From: an uncultured Erysipelotrichaceae bacterium
GTDB taxonomy: Bacteria > Bacillota_I > Bacilli_A > Erysipelotrichales > Erysipelotrichaceae
Length of the DNA stretch: 28,180 nucleotides
Assembly (NCBI GenBank): GCA_934675465.1
Contig: CAKUQM010000023.1
Location: 1-28,180 of the forward strand
Direction: 5' to 3'
Part shown: positions 6,427 through 13,949 of the stretch, in pieces
How positions within the stretch are numbered: the first letter of the stretch is position 1
Layout of the letters: each line of letters opens with the position of its first letter
The notes under the pieces: model-generated
The model's input: the letters and a program-made list of their open reading frames with translations, nothing else
Databases searched by the model: none
What the model was told of the DNA's origin: nothing
Position numbers and translations under genes: made by a program

Positions 6427-6969
6427 ATGAAAAAGGCAATTAATATTATATTAACTATGTTATTAATGTTTGTTATGACTTCTTGTAACAAGAGTGATGA
6501 AGGTTTAAAAATAGATTCTTTGAATAAGATAGATTTAAGTACTTATCAGTTTAATGAAAATTATAAGTACTATAGAAGTGGTTCTAAGATAGATTCAAGT
6601 ACTCTTAAGCTTAAGGATAAGAGTACTTATGATATTAAAGAATCTTCAAAGAATATTAACGTAGAAATCAAAGAAGTATTATTAGAACCTATTAAAATCA
6701 GTTCTAAAGAAAGTAATCATATTAGAAGTAATAAGATTAAAAATGATATATCCAAGATTATTTCTAAGTGTATTCCAGTAAATGAAGAACTTGAGATTGT
6801 TGTTGATGATGAAATAACTAAGGAAGTTAATCTTTGGTTCTATCCAATTTGTTACGAAGTAACAATTAATAATAATACTTATCGTATTCTAAAGATGGAT
6901 AATAAATCAAATGAGAATTCTATTATTAAAGTAAAGGCTGATGGAATACTTGAAGTGAGAATTGATTAA
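6427..6969 (+). CDS. Predicted lipoprotein, paralogue of the 5665 product
   Basis: A 180-residue lipoprotein (lipobox MTSC, Cys20) lacking the long acidic linker of its paralogue. The aligned domain starts at DSLNKIDLSTYQF and shares LEPIK, KCIP, WFYPICYE and YRILK with the upstream copy; the C-terminus here is ADGILEVRID. The pair therefore arose by tandem duplication and diverged well. A terminator separates the copies, so this gene has its own promoter and may be expressed under other conditions. There is no Shine-Dalgarno sequence; a -10-like hexamer lies 6 bases before the ATG. The function is unknown. It ends the accessory island. Confidence 0.7.
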   Translation: MKKAINIILTMLLMFVMTSCNKSDEGLKIDSLNKIDLSTYQFNENYKYYRSGSKIDSSTLKLKDKSTYDIKESSKNINVEIKEVLLEPIKISSKESNHIRSNKIKNDISKIISKCIPVNEELEIVVDDEITKEVNLWFYPICYEVTINNNTYRILKMDNKSNENSIIKVKADGILEVRID

Positions 6970-6974
6970 GTTTA

Positions 6975-7003
6975 TTTACATTTTAATTAGACTTAAATAT
7001 CAT
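6975..7003 (+). promoter_or_regulatory. Leaderless promoter of phoH
   Basis: TTTACA (6975-6980), a 17-base spacer, and TATCAT (6998-7003), followed six bases later by the phoH ATG. With a normal initiation distance the transcript would begin at or next to the start codon. No Shine-Dalgarno sequence is present. Confidence 0.65.
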
Positions 7004-7009
7004 AGATGT

Positions 7010-7951
7010 ATGCAATATAACGAAATATTATTAAATGATCTTGATAATAAACAACTACAAGATTTAGCTGGTGTAAATGATTCAAATATTAAATTAATAG
7101 CTTCTTTATTTGATGTAGACATTATCTTAAGAGGCTATCGCTTACTCGTATCATGTGATCATGATACTTTTAATAAGGTGTCTGATTTTATTGAAGTGAT
7201 TATCTCTTATATCAAAGAAGATTGTTTAATTGATGAGAATATCATAAGACAAACTTACAATAATCTTTTAAGCAACAATGATATTTCTTGGCAAAATAAG
7301 ATAATCATGTATACAAATAGTGGTAAGCCTATTAAGTATAAGACTTATAATCAATATCTAATGGCCAAGGCTGTAGAGTCTAATGACTTAATCTTTTCAA
7401 TAGGTCCTGCAGGTACTGGTAAGACTTATTTGGCTGTTGCGCTTGCTTGTATGGCTTATAAAAGGGGAGATGTAAAAAAGATTATCTTAACTCGTCCTGC
7501 TGTAGAAGCTGGTGAATCATTAGGCTTCTTGCCTGGTGATTTAAGAGAAAAGATTGATCCTTATTTAATGCCTCTATATGATTCTTTATATGATATTCTA
7601 GGTCAGGAACAAGTAGAACGTATGATGGAAAAGGAATTGATTGAAGTTATACCTTTGGCCTATATGCGTGGTAGAACTTTGAATGATGCTTATATCATCT
7701 TAGATGAAGCTCAAAATACCACAGGCAGTCAAATGTTGATGTTTCTAACGCGACTTGGTTTTAATTCTAAGATGATTGTCAATGGTGATGTAAGCCAAAT
7801 TGACTTAAAGATTGATAGAAACAAGAGTGGCCTTGTTTATGCGGATAGATTACTAAGGGATATAAAAAGGATTTCCTTTGTGACTTTCTCTAAGTCTGAT
7901 GTCGTTAGAAATCCTTTAGTTGAAAAGATTATTGAAAAGTTTGTTATTTAG
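7010..7951 (+). CDS. phoH: PhoH-family ATPase/RNA helicase-like protein
   Basis: 313 residues from ATG 7010. Residues about 1-90 are a KH-like N-terminal region and the rest is the PhoH P-loop domain, with Walker A GPAGTGKT (132-139) and Walker B YIILDEAQNT. Family members are RNA-associated ATPases, usually next to ybeY and linked to rRNA maturation; the exact reaction is unsettled. An in-frame TTG at 6962 would add 16 residues but overlaps the previous gene and leaves the promoter inside the coding region, so I prefer ATG 7010. Its 3' end overlaps the convergent diacylglycerol-kinase-family gene by 8 bases, and no terminator is visible. Confidence 0.9.
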   Translation: MQYNEILLNDLDNKQLQDLAGVNDSNIKLIASLFDVDIILRGYRLLVSCDHDTFNKVSDFIEVIISYIKEDCLIDENIIRQTYNNLLSNNDISWQNKIIMYTNSGKPIKYKTYNQYLMAKAVESNDLIFSIGPAGTGKTYLAVALACMAYKRGDVKKIILTRPAVEAGESLGFLPGDLREKIDPYLMPLYDSLYDILGQEQVERMMEKELIEVIPLAYMRGRTLNDAYIILDEAQNTTGSQMLMFLTRLGFNSKMIVNGDVSQIDLKIDRNKSGLVYADRLLRDIKRISFVTFSKSDVVRNPLVEKIIEKFVI

Positions 7952-8825
7952 ATACCTTGAGTTTTAAATAATTATGTAGCATTCTTACATCAAGATGCTT
8001 AGTGATATAGTTCTCTCCATCTGATTGACATATCATGTCTTCATTAGAATCAACAATAAGTTCTTTACAATGGATGGTTTCAATACCATCCTTTATTGTG
8101 GCCTTGCCCTTAAGATACTTAACTAGCGTCTTATAAGTCTTAATACGATTTGCTTTCTTAAATAAGACTAAGTCAAAGTAGCCATCATCAATTTGGGCTA
8201 AAGGAGCTGCACAGGCACCATTACCATAATAAGAACCATTCATAAGACAGATGATATAATATTCACCATCTCTATTAACACCATCAACTCTCATTTTTAC
8301 TTTTAATGATTTTAAGATAATGACATTAGAAATAATGCTTAAGACATAGGCAGGTCCTTTAGTAATAAAAGACTTTCTTATCATCTTTGAGGCATCGAAA
8401 TTAATCTTAGCATCAATACCAAGTGATGTGGTGTTGGCATACTTCATGACATCGGTTTGACCAATATCGATATATCTAGGTTCTGCTTCAATTGTGTTTC
8501 TAATATTGTTTTCAATGTCCTTATTAACACCACCAAAATAACGATAGAAGTCATTACCAGAACCACACGGTATTAGACCTACTGGCATTTCAGGATTAAT
8601 AGAATTGATGGTTTCTAGTAGTGTACCATCGCCACCAACTGAATAAATGATGATATCTTTATCATTATTATACTTTTCAATGATTTCCTTTGTATGATTG
8701 GCATACTGTGTTACCTCAATCATATAGTCTAATTTCATTTCCTTACATACCTTCTCAATTAATGGTATAGTTTTAAAAGCTGATCCTTTTCCAGATATTT
8801 TATTTATCACAAAAACATGTTTCAT
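7944..8825 (-). CDS. Diacylglycerol/lipid kinase family protein (DagK/YegS type)
   Basis: 293 residues from the ATG at 8825. The N-terminal nucleotide-binding domain has the INKISGKG start and the GGDGT loop (64-68), then PCGSGNDF; both are signatures of the DAGK catalytic domain (DgkB, YegS, sphingosine kinases). In Gram-positives such enzymes recycle diacylglycerol released during lipoteichoic acid synthesis. The exact lipid substrate cannot be read from the sequence. A TTG at 8840 would add five codons, but it lies inside the -10 palindrome. The ATG at 8825 follows a TACAAT by six bases and lacks a Shine-Dalgarno sequence, which fits a leaderless start. The gene is divergent from rdgB and convergent with phoH. 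Confidence 0.85.
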   Translation of the reverse strand: MKHVFVINKISGKGSAFKTIPLIEKVCKEMKLDYMIEVTQYANHTKEIIEKYNNDKDIIIYSVGGDGTLLETINSINPEMPVGLIPCGSGNDFYRYFGGVNKDIENNIRNTIEAEPRYIDIGQTDVMKYANTTSLGIDAKINFDASKMIRKSFITKGPAYVLSIISNVIILKSLKVKMRVDGVNRDGEYYIICLMNGSYYGNGACAAPLAQIDDGYFDLVLFKKANRIKTYKTLVKYLKGKATIKDGIETIHCKELIVDSNEDMICQSDGENYITKHLDVRMLHNYLKLKVSK

Positions 8826-8831
8826 ATATTT

Positions 8832-8841
8832 ATTGTACAAT
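8832..8841. promoter_or_regulatory. Overlapping divergent -10 elements (palindrome ATTGTACAAT)
   Basis: The 10-base palindrome reads TACAAT on both strands: plus 8836-8841, minus 8837-8832. The plus hexamer ends 7 bases before the rdgB ATG (8849), and the minus hexamer ends 6 bases before the kinase-gene ATG (8825). Neither gene has a Shine-Dalgarno sequence or clear -35. Confidence 0.6.
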
Positions 8842-8848
8842 ATATCTT

Positions 8849-9436
8849 ATGAAAAAGATTTTAATGGCAACCGGTAATCTTCATAAGATTAGCGAAGTTA
8901 AGGATATATTGAATTCCTTAAATGTAGAAGTAGAAATTGTTTCACCAAAACAATTAGATCCTAGTTGTGATGAGCCTGTAGAAGATGGCAAGACTTTCAA
9001 AGATAACTCTTATATCAAGGCTAAGTATTATCATGACTTATTTAATTTACCAACTATTGCGGATGATAGTGGTATCTGTATCGATTATTATGATGGGGCT
9101 CCTGGTATTTATTCAGCTAGATGGATGCCTGAATTATCATATGAAGAGAAGAATAAAAAGATTACTGATGATTTAAAAGGATCAGATAATAGGGGAGCAC
9201 AATTCGTTTGTGGTATTACTTATATTGATGAGCTTGGTAATGTTTCATATCATGAAGGAGTACTAGAAGGTAAGATTGCGGATGCACCATCAGGCACTAA
9301 GGGCTTTGGTTATGATCCAGTTTTTGTGATGAATGGACAAGAACTTACAATGGCTGATTTAGGTGAAGAATTTAAGAAGTATAATTCACATCGTGCTCTA
9401 GCTTTAAGAAAGCTGGTCGAATCACTTGAAAAATAA
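8849..9436 (+). CDS. rdgB: RdgB/HAM1, dITP/XTP pyrophosphatase
   Basis: 195 residues, normal length. It removes deaminated purine nucleotides (XTP, dITP, ITP) by hydrolysis to the monophosphate and pyrophosphate. Family motifs visible: MATGNLHKISEV at the N-terminus (substrate grip), ADDSGICIDYYDGAPGIYSA in the centre (catalytic Asp), and GFGYDPVF followed by NSHRALAL near the C-terminus. The ATG lies 7 bases after a TACAAT and has no Shine-Dalgarno sequence. It heads a tight unit with the Lit-like gene and trmL; the 3' end overlaps the next gene by 11 bases. Confidence 0.95.
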   Translation: MKKILMATGNLHKISEVKDILNSLNVEVEIVSPKQLDPSCDEPVEDGKTFKDNSYIKAKYYHDLFNLPTIADDSGICIDYYDGAPGIYSARWMPELSYEEKNKKITDDLKGSDNRGAQFVCGITYIDELGNVSYHEGVLEGKIADAPSGTKGFGYDPVFVMNGQELTMADLGEEFKKYNSHRALALRKLVESLEK

Positions 9437-10079
9437 GTATCTAAGTATTATTTGTACATTATCTTTGATTATTTTTACCTTTTTAAGTTGTATTAACTAT
9501 TGGTCATTTAATAAGTCTTTTTATAAAGATGAATATAAAAAGTTAGGTGTGGCTGAATATATAGGTATAAGTGAAGATGATTTAAATAAGACTACAGATA
9601 TTTTACTTGAGTTTATCAAAGGAGAAAATGATTCGTTAGACATAGAATGCAAGATAAATGGTATGACAAGAGAAGTCTTCAATGATAGAGAAAAGGCTCA
9701 TATGGTTGATGTAAAGAATTTATATGATGGCTTAATTATTGTTAGAAATGTTTCCTTTATCATTTTTGTCTTAAGTTTTATCTATATTGGAAAAACTAAG
9801 AGTCTATTTATCGGCTATAAGTATTCATTATCGCTTGTTGGCTTTATAATGGCCTTTATATTGTTGTTTTGTTTAATGGACTTTGAAGGCTTTTGGTTAG
9901 CTTTTCATCAGCTATTCTTTCCATTTAATGATCTATATATACTAGATCCAAGATACGATGTCTTAGTGATGATGTTACCAGAGGGATTCTTCTTTGATTT
10001 GTGTATTTTAATTGTTGTATCAACTACTATGGTGTTAGTAGGTTTATATTTTGTATTGAGGAAGTTTTTAAATGATTAA
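9426..10079 (+). CDS. Lit-like integral membrane protein (TIGR01906/DUF1461)
   Basis: 217 residues with four predicted membrane helices (about 8-25, 103-122, 130-152, 187-212) and a large loop after the first. The pattern AHMVDVKNLY (His92), FHQLFF (His161), FNDLYILDP and LPEGFFFD is that of the TIGR01906/DUF1461 family. That family includes Lit, the lipoprotein intramolecular transacylase that moves an acyl chain to the N-terminal Cys to give lyso-form lipoproteins. Lit depends on two conserved histidines about 70 residues apart, as here. The start is TTG 9426, overlapping rdgB by 11 bases; the 3' end overlaps trmL by 8. The family call is good; the Lit activity is inferred. Confidence 0.7.
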   Translation: MKNKYLSIICTLSLIIFTFLSCINYWSFNKSFYKDEYKKLGVAEYIGISEDDLNKTTDILLEFIKGENDSLDIECKINGMTREVFNDREKAHMVDVKNLYDGLIIVRNVSFIIFVLSFIYIGKTKSLFIGYKYSLSLVGFIMAFILLFCLMDFEGFWLAFHQLFFPFNDLYILDPRYDVLVMMLPEGFFFDLCILIVVSTTMVLVGLYFVLRKFLND

Positions 10080-10578
10080 TATTGTCTTATATCAACCTGA
10101 GAAGCCTGCAAATACAGGCAATATTGTAAGAACTTGTATGTGCTTTGATATGAAGTTACATATCATTGGACCAATTACTTTTTCTTTCGATGACAAGTAT
10201 TTAAAAAGAGCTGAAATGGACTATGTAAAGGATTGTGACATTTCTTTTTATGATAGTTATGAGGACTTTTTAAGTAGAAATTATAAGGGACAATTTGTTT
10301 ACTTATCTAGATATGGCCTAGATACTTTTGATCATTGTCAGTTTAATGAAAGTGGTGATATCTATATCATGTTTGGTAAGGAATCAACTGGTATTCCTAA
10401 GGAAATCCTAAAAGATCATTTAGATAGCACTTATAGACTTCCTATGAAGGCTGATGCGAGAAGTTTGAATTTATCAAATTGTGTTGCGATTTGTGCTTTT
10501 GAGGCTTGTAAACAAACAGGCTTTGAAAGACTTAGTAAAGTTGAAGTTATCAAGGGTGCTGACTGGTTACTTAAGTAG
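10072..10578 (+). CDS. trmL: TrmL, tRNA (Cm34/cmnm5Um34) 2'-O-methyltransferase
   Basis: 168 residues, the usual length of this minimal SPOUT enzyme. It methylates the ribose of nucleotide 34 in tRNA-Leu isoacceptors. Visible motifs are YQPEKPANTGNIVRTC at the N-terminus (motif 1), MFGKESTGIP (motif 2) and MKADARSLNLSNCVAI (motif 3, knot and SAM site). It overlaps the upstream membrane-protein gene by 8 bases and is followed 20 bases later by the next ORF, which appears to have its own promoter. Confidence 0.95.
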   Translation: MINIVLYQPEKPANTGNIVRTCMCFDMKLHIIGPITFSFDDKYLKRAEMDYVKDCDISFYDSYEDFLSRNYKGQFVYLSRYGLDTFDHCQFNESGDIYIMFGKESTGIPKEILKDHLDSTYRLPMKADARSLNLSNCVAICAFEACKQTGFERLSKVEVIKGADWLLK

Positions 10579-10586
10579 TTTTGGTT

Positions 10587-10592
10587 TATAAT
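10587..10592 (+). promoter_or_regulatory. -10 of a leaderless promoter
   Basis: Perfect TATAAT ending six bases before ATG 10599, with no Shine-Dalgarno sequence and a weak -35. It lies between trmL and the next gene. Confidence 0.55.
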
Positions 10593-10598
10593 GATTTT

Positions 10599-11000
10599 AT
10601 GCAGTTTAAAAGAGCGATATTAGTAATTTGTGTTATATGTTTAACTGTTGGTTCTTATCTTTTTATGAACCGTAATTATGATTCTTTATCTAGATATCCA
10701 TATGGCACAAGTGAAGAGAGGGCATTAATAAAGAAATATTTGGATGAAAGAGAAATCAAATATATTATTGATTATTCAATTGATCCAGTTTATTTTATAA
10801 GATATTGTACATATCCGGGTTTTTTAGCTTACCATATCGATTATTATAATAAGGCAGCACAACATTTCTATTTCTTAAATGAATATGAAATTGTTGATGT
10901 GGTTGAAAGATTATTAGATAAGCATATCGATATGGATTGGGCATATGAAGAGTATGCATATCATCATTATGATGGTCTATTAAGGGAACTTACAAAATGA
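10599..11000 (+). CDS. Small membrane-anchored protein of unknown function
   Basis: 133 residues from ATG 10599. A single hydrophobic segment (about residues 5-22, FKRAILVICVICLTVGSYLF) acts as an anchor or uncleaved signal. The rest is a charged, Tyr-rich domain (SEERALIKKYLDEREIKYII, then YEEYAYHHYDG near the end). I recognise no family. An in-frame TTG at 10581 would add six residues, but that stretch is the TATAAT promoter element, so the ATG is preferred. The stop overlaps the phosphoesterase start in an ATGA, so the two are translated together. Confidence 0.7.
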   Translation: MQFKRAILVICVICLTVGSYLFMNRNYDSLSRYPYGTSEERALIKKYLDEREIKYIIDYSIDPVYFIRYCTYPGFLAYHIDYYNKAAQHFYFLNEYEIVDVVERLLDKHIDMDWAYEEYAYHHYDGLLRELTK

Positions 11001-11464
11001 AAATAGTTGTTTGTAGTGATAATCATTATAATTTTGATGTCTTAGATAAGATTTTAGCTGATAATCCTGATGCTGATTATTATTGGCACCTAGGTGATTC
11101 CGAGGCCAATGAAGAGAAGGATATTTATCCTTTTGTGTCAGTTAGAGGCAATAATGATTATTTGAATTTACCCGTATTTAAGATATTTGAAGTAGGTGGT
11201 CACCGCTTCTTTTTAACTCATGGTCATCGTTATTTACGTAGTGATTTCTATGGTTTATATGAAGTGGCCGTACAAAATAACTGTGATGTCTTATTATATG
11301 GCCATACTCACATGTTTTCTGATTATAGCTATGAGGGTGTTAGATTTCTAAATCCTGGCTCATGTCGCTTAAATAGGGATGGTACACCGCCTTCATATAT
11401 GATTATTAATATTGATGATAAGCACAATATCAATGTAAAAAGAGTTGATATAGTTAAGAAATAA
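10997..11464 (+). CDS. YfcE/MJ0936-family metallophosphoesterase
   Basis: 155 residues, typical of this short calcineurin-like phosphodiesterase family. Metal ligands are in order: SDNH near residue 7 (with Asn where the family often has DxH spacing), LGDSE, RGNND, THGH and GHTH, then NPGS. Members hydrolyse model phosphodiesters with Mn2+; physiological substrates are mostly unknown. It overlaps the preceding membrane-anchored gene by 4 bases and is followed at once by a terminator, making it the last gene of the unit. Confidence 0.9.
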   Translation: MKIVVCSDNHYNFDVLDKILADNPDADYYWHLGDSEANEEKDIYPFVSVRGNNDYLNLPVFKIFEVGGHRFFLTHGHRYLRSDFYGLYEVAVQNNCDVLLYGHTHMFSDYSYEGVRFLNPGSCRLNRDGTPPSYMIINIDDKHNINVKRVDIVKK

Positions 11465-11490
11465 AAGTCATACTTAGGTATGATTTTTTT
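11464..11490 (+). terminator. Rho-independent terminator
   Basis: GTCATAC (11467-11473), loop TTAG, GTATGAT (11478-11484), then a T run to 11490. Flanking A residues extend the stem against the T tract. Confidence 0.85.
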
Positions 11491-11531
11491 ATTGGGTAGT
11501 CTCGATATAATTTCTTTGAAGGAGGTACTGT

Positions 11532-13202
11532 ATGAAAAAACTTTTAATTATCTTATTAACTTTGTTTATGATAACTGGTTGTGGTAATAATACAAATACC
11601 GATGATACTATCGATAATAATCCAATAGTTGTGGATAATAAGGTTAAGGATTTTGATTTGGCTTTTCTTAAGTTAGAAAACAAGGAAACTAATTTAATCT
11701 ATTCACCATTATCAATTAAGTATTGTCTAGCAATCTTAAGTGAAGGGGCAAATGGTGACACCAAAACCCAAATAGATAATGTATTAGATGGATATGTGCC
11801 TAAGACTTATACTAATAGTAAACATTTATCTTTGGCTAATTTAGTAGCTATAAAAGATGATATAGAAGTTAATCCTGAATTTGAAGAAGTATTAGGCGAT
11901 AAATATCGAATAGGGGTAACTAAAGAATCATTTAGCGATCCTACTAATATTAATAATTGGATTGATAAGAAAACATTTGGGATGATTGATAATTATATCG
12001 ATTCTTTTGATTCTAATTTAAAGTTTTTAATATTAAACGCTTTGGCAATCGATATGGACTGGGTAAATAAGATACAGAATCATTTCTATTACTATGGTGA
12101 TCATATTTTCTATGGCAAACATATAAATCAATATGCTGAAGGAATTTATACACCTATGGCCTTTAATGGGAAGATTGTAAAGGGTACGGAGTTTACGACG
12201 GTCTGTAATAGGTATGACATTATAAATAGCTTAGGTGAAGAAAATATTAGAAAGACGGTAGGGGATGATTTACGTCAACATTTAGAAGCTAATAGTAATT
12301 TATTAGAATCAATGGAATATGATTATCGTGCTAATGGAATCGATGAGGTTATATCTAATTATTTAGAATCTTATATGAAGTCAATTAGTAAAAATTATCA
12401 GTTCTTTGATAGTTCTACAGACTTCTATTATTATGTAGATGATTCTGTTAAGGTGTTTGCGAAAGATTTAAAAGAATATGATGGTACACAATTTCAATTT
12501 GTAAGCATATTACCAAAAAATGAATCTTTAAATAAATATATAAGTAAACTAACATTAAGTGATGTTGAAACACTTATAAATAAAGTAAAGACAGTTAACT
12601 ATGATGATTTTGAAGAAGGTTATATAACAGAAATCCAAGGCTTTTTCCCTACTTTTAAGTTTGATTGTGATTTAGATTTAAATGAAGATCTAGAAAAATT
12701 AGGCCTTACAGATATCTTCGATCCTGAAAAGGCAGACTTTTCTAAGATGGTTGGTGATGAAAAGATAGCTGTTGATACTAAACATAAATCAACAATTGAA
12801 TTGTCTAATGATGGCATTAAAGCAGCCGCGATAACCGAATTGGGCGGTTTAGGTGCAGCAGGTAGCTATGATTATTTATTTGAAGTTCCTGTTAAAATTA
12901 TTGATTTGAGATTTGATGAACCATTCTTATTCTTAATTAGAAATAAAGATACTAATGAGATTTGGTTTATTGGTACCTTATATGAAACAGAACTTGGAAG
13001 TGCTACTGTTAGTCCTAAGGTATATGAACTTAAGATTAGAAAAGAACCTTCTATTTCTTCTAAAGAATTAGCTACAGCCGATTATTATGAAAGTTATGGA
13101 TTAAGCGGTAATGTTACTAAGGCTGATGGTTATACTTGGTATGAACTAATAGATGGTGGTTGGTTACCTGATAATGGGGAACTATTGAATATATATAAAT
13201 AA
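11532..13202 (+). CDS. Serpin lipoprotein with C-terminal SH3b domain
   Basis: 556 residues. The lipoprotein signal has lipobox ITGC (Cys17). A serpin fold follows: NLIYSPLSIKYCLAILSEGANGDT near the N-terminus, LNALAIDMDW (strand 3A region), FVSILPK, and a reactive-centre hinge GIKAAAITE starting at Gly428. It ends with FDEPFLFLIRNKDTNEIWFIGTLYE. Counting from the hinge glycine as P15 puts P1 at Ala442 within GGLGAAGS, suggesting an elastase-type target; this count may be off by one. Residues about 490-556 (YELKIRKEPSISSKEL, GYTWYELIDGGWLPD) form a bacterial SH3 domain, probably a wall or surface module. Serpins trap serine proteases in a covalent complex. The gene has a strong GAAGGAGG site and a TATAAT at 11506-11511. 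Confidence 0.88.
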   Translation: MKKLLIILLTLFMITGCGNNTNTDDTIDNNPIVVDNKVKDFDLAFLKLENKETNLIYSPLSIKYCLAILSEGANGDTKTQIDNVLDGYVPKTYTNSKHLSLANLVAIKDDIEVNPEFEEVLGDKYRIGVTKESFSDPTNINNWIDKKTFGMIDNYIDSFDSNLKFLILNALAIDMDWVNKIQNHFYYYGDHIFYGKHINQYAEGIYTPMAFNGKIVKGTEFTTVCNRYDIINSLGEENIRKTVGDDLRQHLEANSNLLESMEYDYRANGIDEVISNYLESYMKSISKNYQFFDSSTDFYYYVDDSVKVFAKDLKEYDGTQFQFVSILPKNESLNKYISKLTLSDVETLINKVKTVNYDDFEEGYITEIQGFFPTFKFDCDLDLNEDLEKLGLTDIFDPEKADFSKMVGDEKIAVDTKHKSTIELSNDGIKAAAITELGGLGAAGSYDYLFEVPVKIIDLRFDEPFLFLIRNKDTNEIWFIGTLYETELGSATVSPKVYELKIRKEPSISSKELATADYYESYGLSGNVTKADGYTWYELIDGGWLPDNGELLNIYK

Positions 13203-13236
13203 TTAAAATCTGTATAGCTATTTAGACAGATTTTAA
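13203..13236. terminator. Bidirectional terminator between convergent genes
   Basis: TTAAAATCTGT (13203-13213) pairs with ACAGATTTTAA (13226-13236) around a 12-base loop. It has T-rich ends on both strands and sits in the 36-base gap between the serpin gene and the mgtC-like gene. Confidence 0.75.
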
Positions 13237-13238
13237 AA

Positions 13239-13949
13239 CTATCTTAATTCTTCAATATGATAGATATAATCTAAAGAGTTAAGGGCTTCAATTATTTCCT
13301 TATGAGACTTATATCTTTGCAGGGTTTCTGAAAATATTGTGAATGTGATGGTATAAACGCTTAGTCCTGAGCCAACATAAGCTTGGTTAGCTTCAATATC
13401 ATCAATTCTTAGACCTAGTTGTCTACTAACAGTAACGAAATCTCTAAGATAGTTACTGTTTTTTAGTTCTAGATGTATTTCAAAGTGGTTAGAACGATTA
13501 TTTAAATAAACTTCAATAGTAGAGAACCATGTAAGGATACATAAGAACAACAAGTAAACAACGATGCTTATAGTATATTGGCCACTACCTACAATAAAGC
13601 CTAGGAATGAACAAAACCATAGGGCAGCTGATGTTGTTAGTCCTTTGATTTGATTACGAGAGCTAAAGACAATGGAATTACTAGAAAGAATGGCTGTTGC
13701 GATAATGGTTGCACATGAAAGATATGGTATCTTTGTTTCCATATATAAGTCTAGTAACATACATACACACGATGAAAAAGATATAAGGACAAAGGTTCTA
13801 AGTCCTGCTGAATGTCTTTTACTTGATCTTTCATAACCTACAGTTGCAGTTAGGACAATGACTAATAATAGTCTTAAGATCATGGAATAGATATTTATTT
13901 CACTTGACCAGTTTCCTAATAATTTAGCTATTGGATCTATGTACTTCAT
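13239..13949 (-). CDS. MgtC/SapB-family membrane protein
   Basis: 236 residues. The N-terminal membrane domain has the MgtC signature: LLLVIVLTATVGYERSSKR, then SAGLRTFVLISFSS, and later KGLTTSAALWFCSFLGFIVG. The last 80 residues (SNHFEIHLELKNSNYLRDF onward) form a soluble ACT-like domain, as in long MgtC proteins. Family members affect Mg2+ homeostasis and membrane potential; in Salmonella MgtC inhibits the F1Fo ATPase. The start shares one base with the stop of the antiporter gene (TAATG), so the two form an operon of cation and pH homeostasis genes. Confidence 0.85.
   Translation of the reverse strand: MKYIDPIAKLLGNWSSEINIYSMILRLLLVIVLTATVGYERSSKRHSAGLRTFVLISFSSCVCMLLDLYMETKIPYLSCATIIATAILSSNSIVFSSRNQIKGLTTSAALWFCSFLGFIVGSGQYTISIVVYLLFLCILTWFSTIEVYLNNRSNHFEIHLELKNSNYLRDFVTVSRQLGLRIDDIEANQAYVGSGLSVYTITFTIFSETLQRYKSHKEIIEALNSLDYIYHIEELR

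Noticed and set aside
6962..7009. TTG start adding 16 residues to PhoH
   Set aside because: It overlaps the lipoprotein gene, and the added stretch contains the TTTACA-17-TATCAT promoter; PhoH homologues do not need it.
8826..8840. TTG start for the lipid-kinase-family gene
   Set aside because: It lies within the -10 palindrome, and family proteins begin at MKHVFVINK.
10581..10598. TTG start adding six residues to the 10599 gene
   Set aside because: The added codons include the perfect TATAAT; ATG 10599 is at the expected transcription start.
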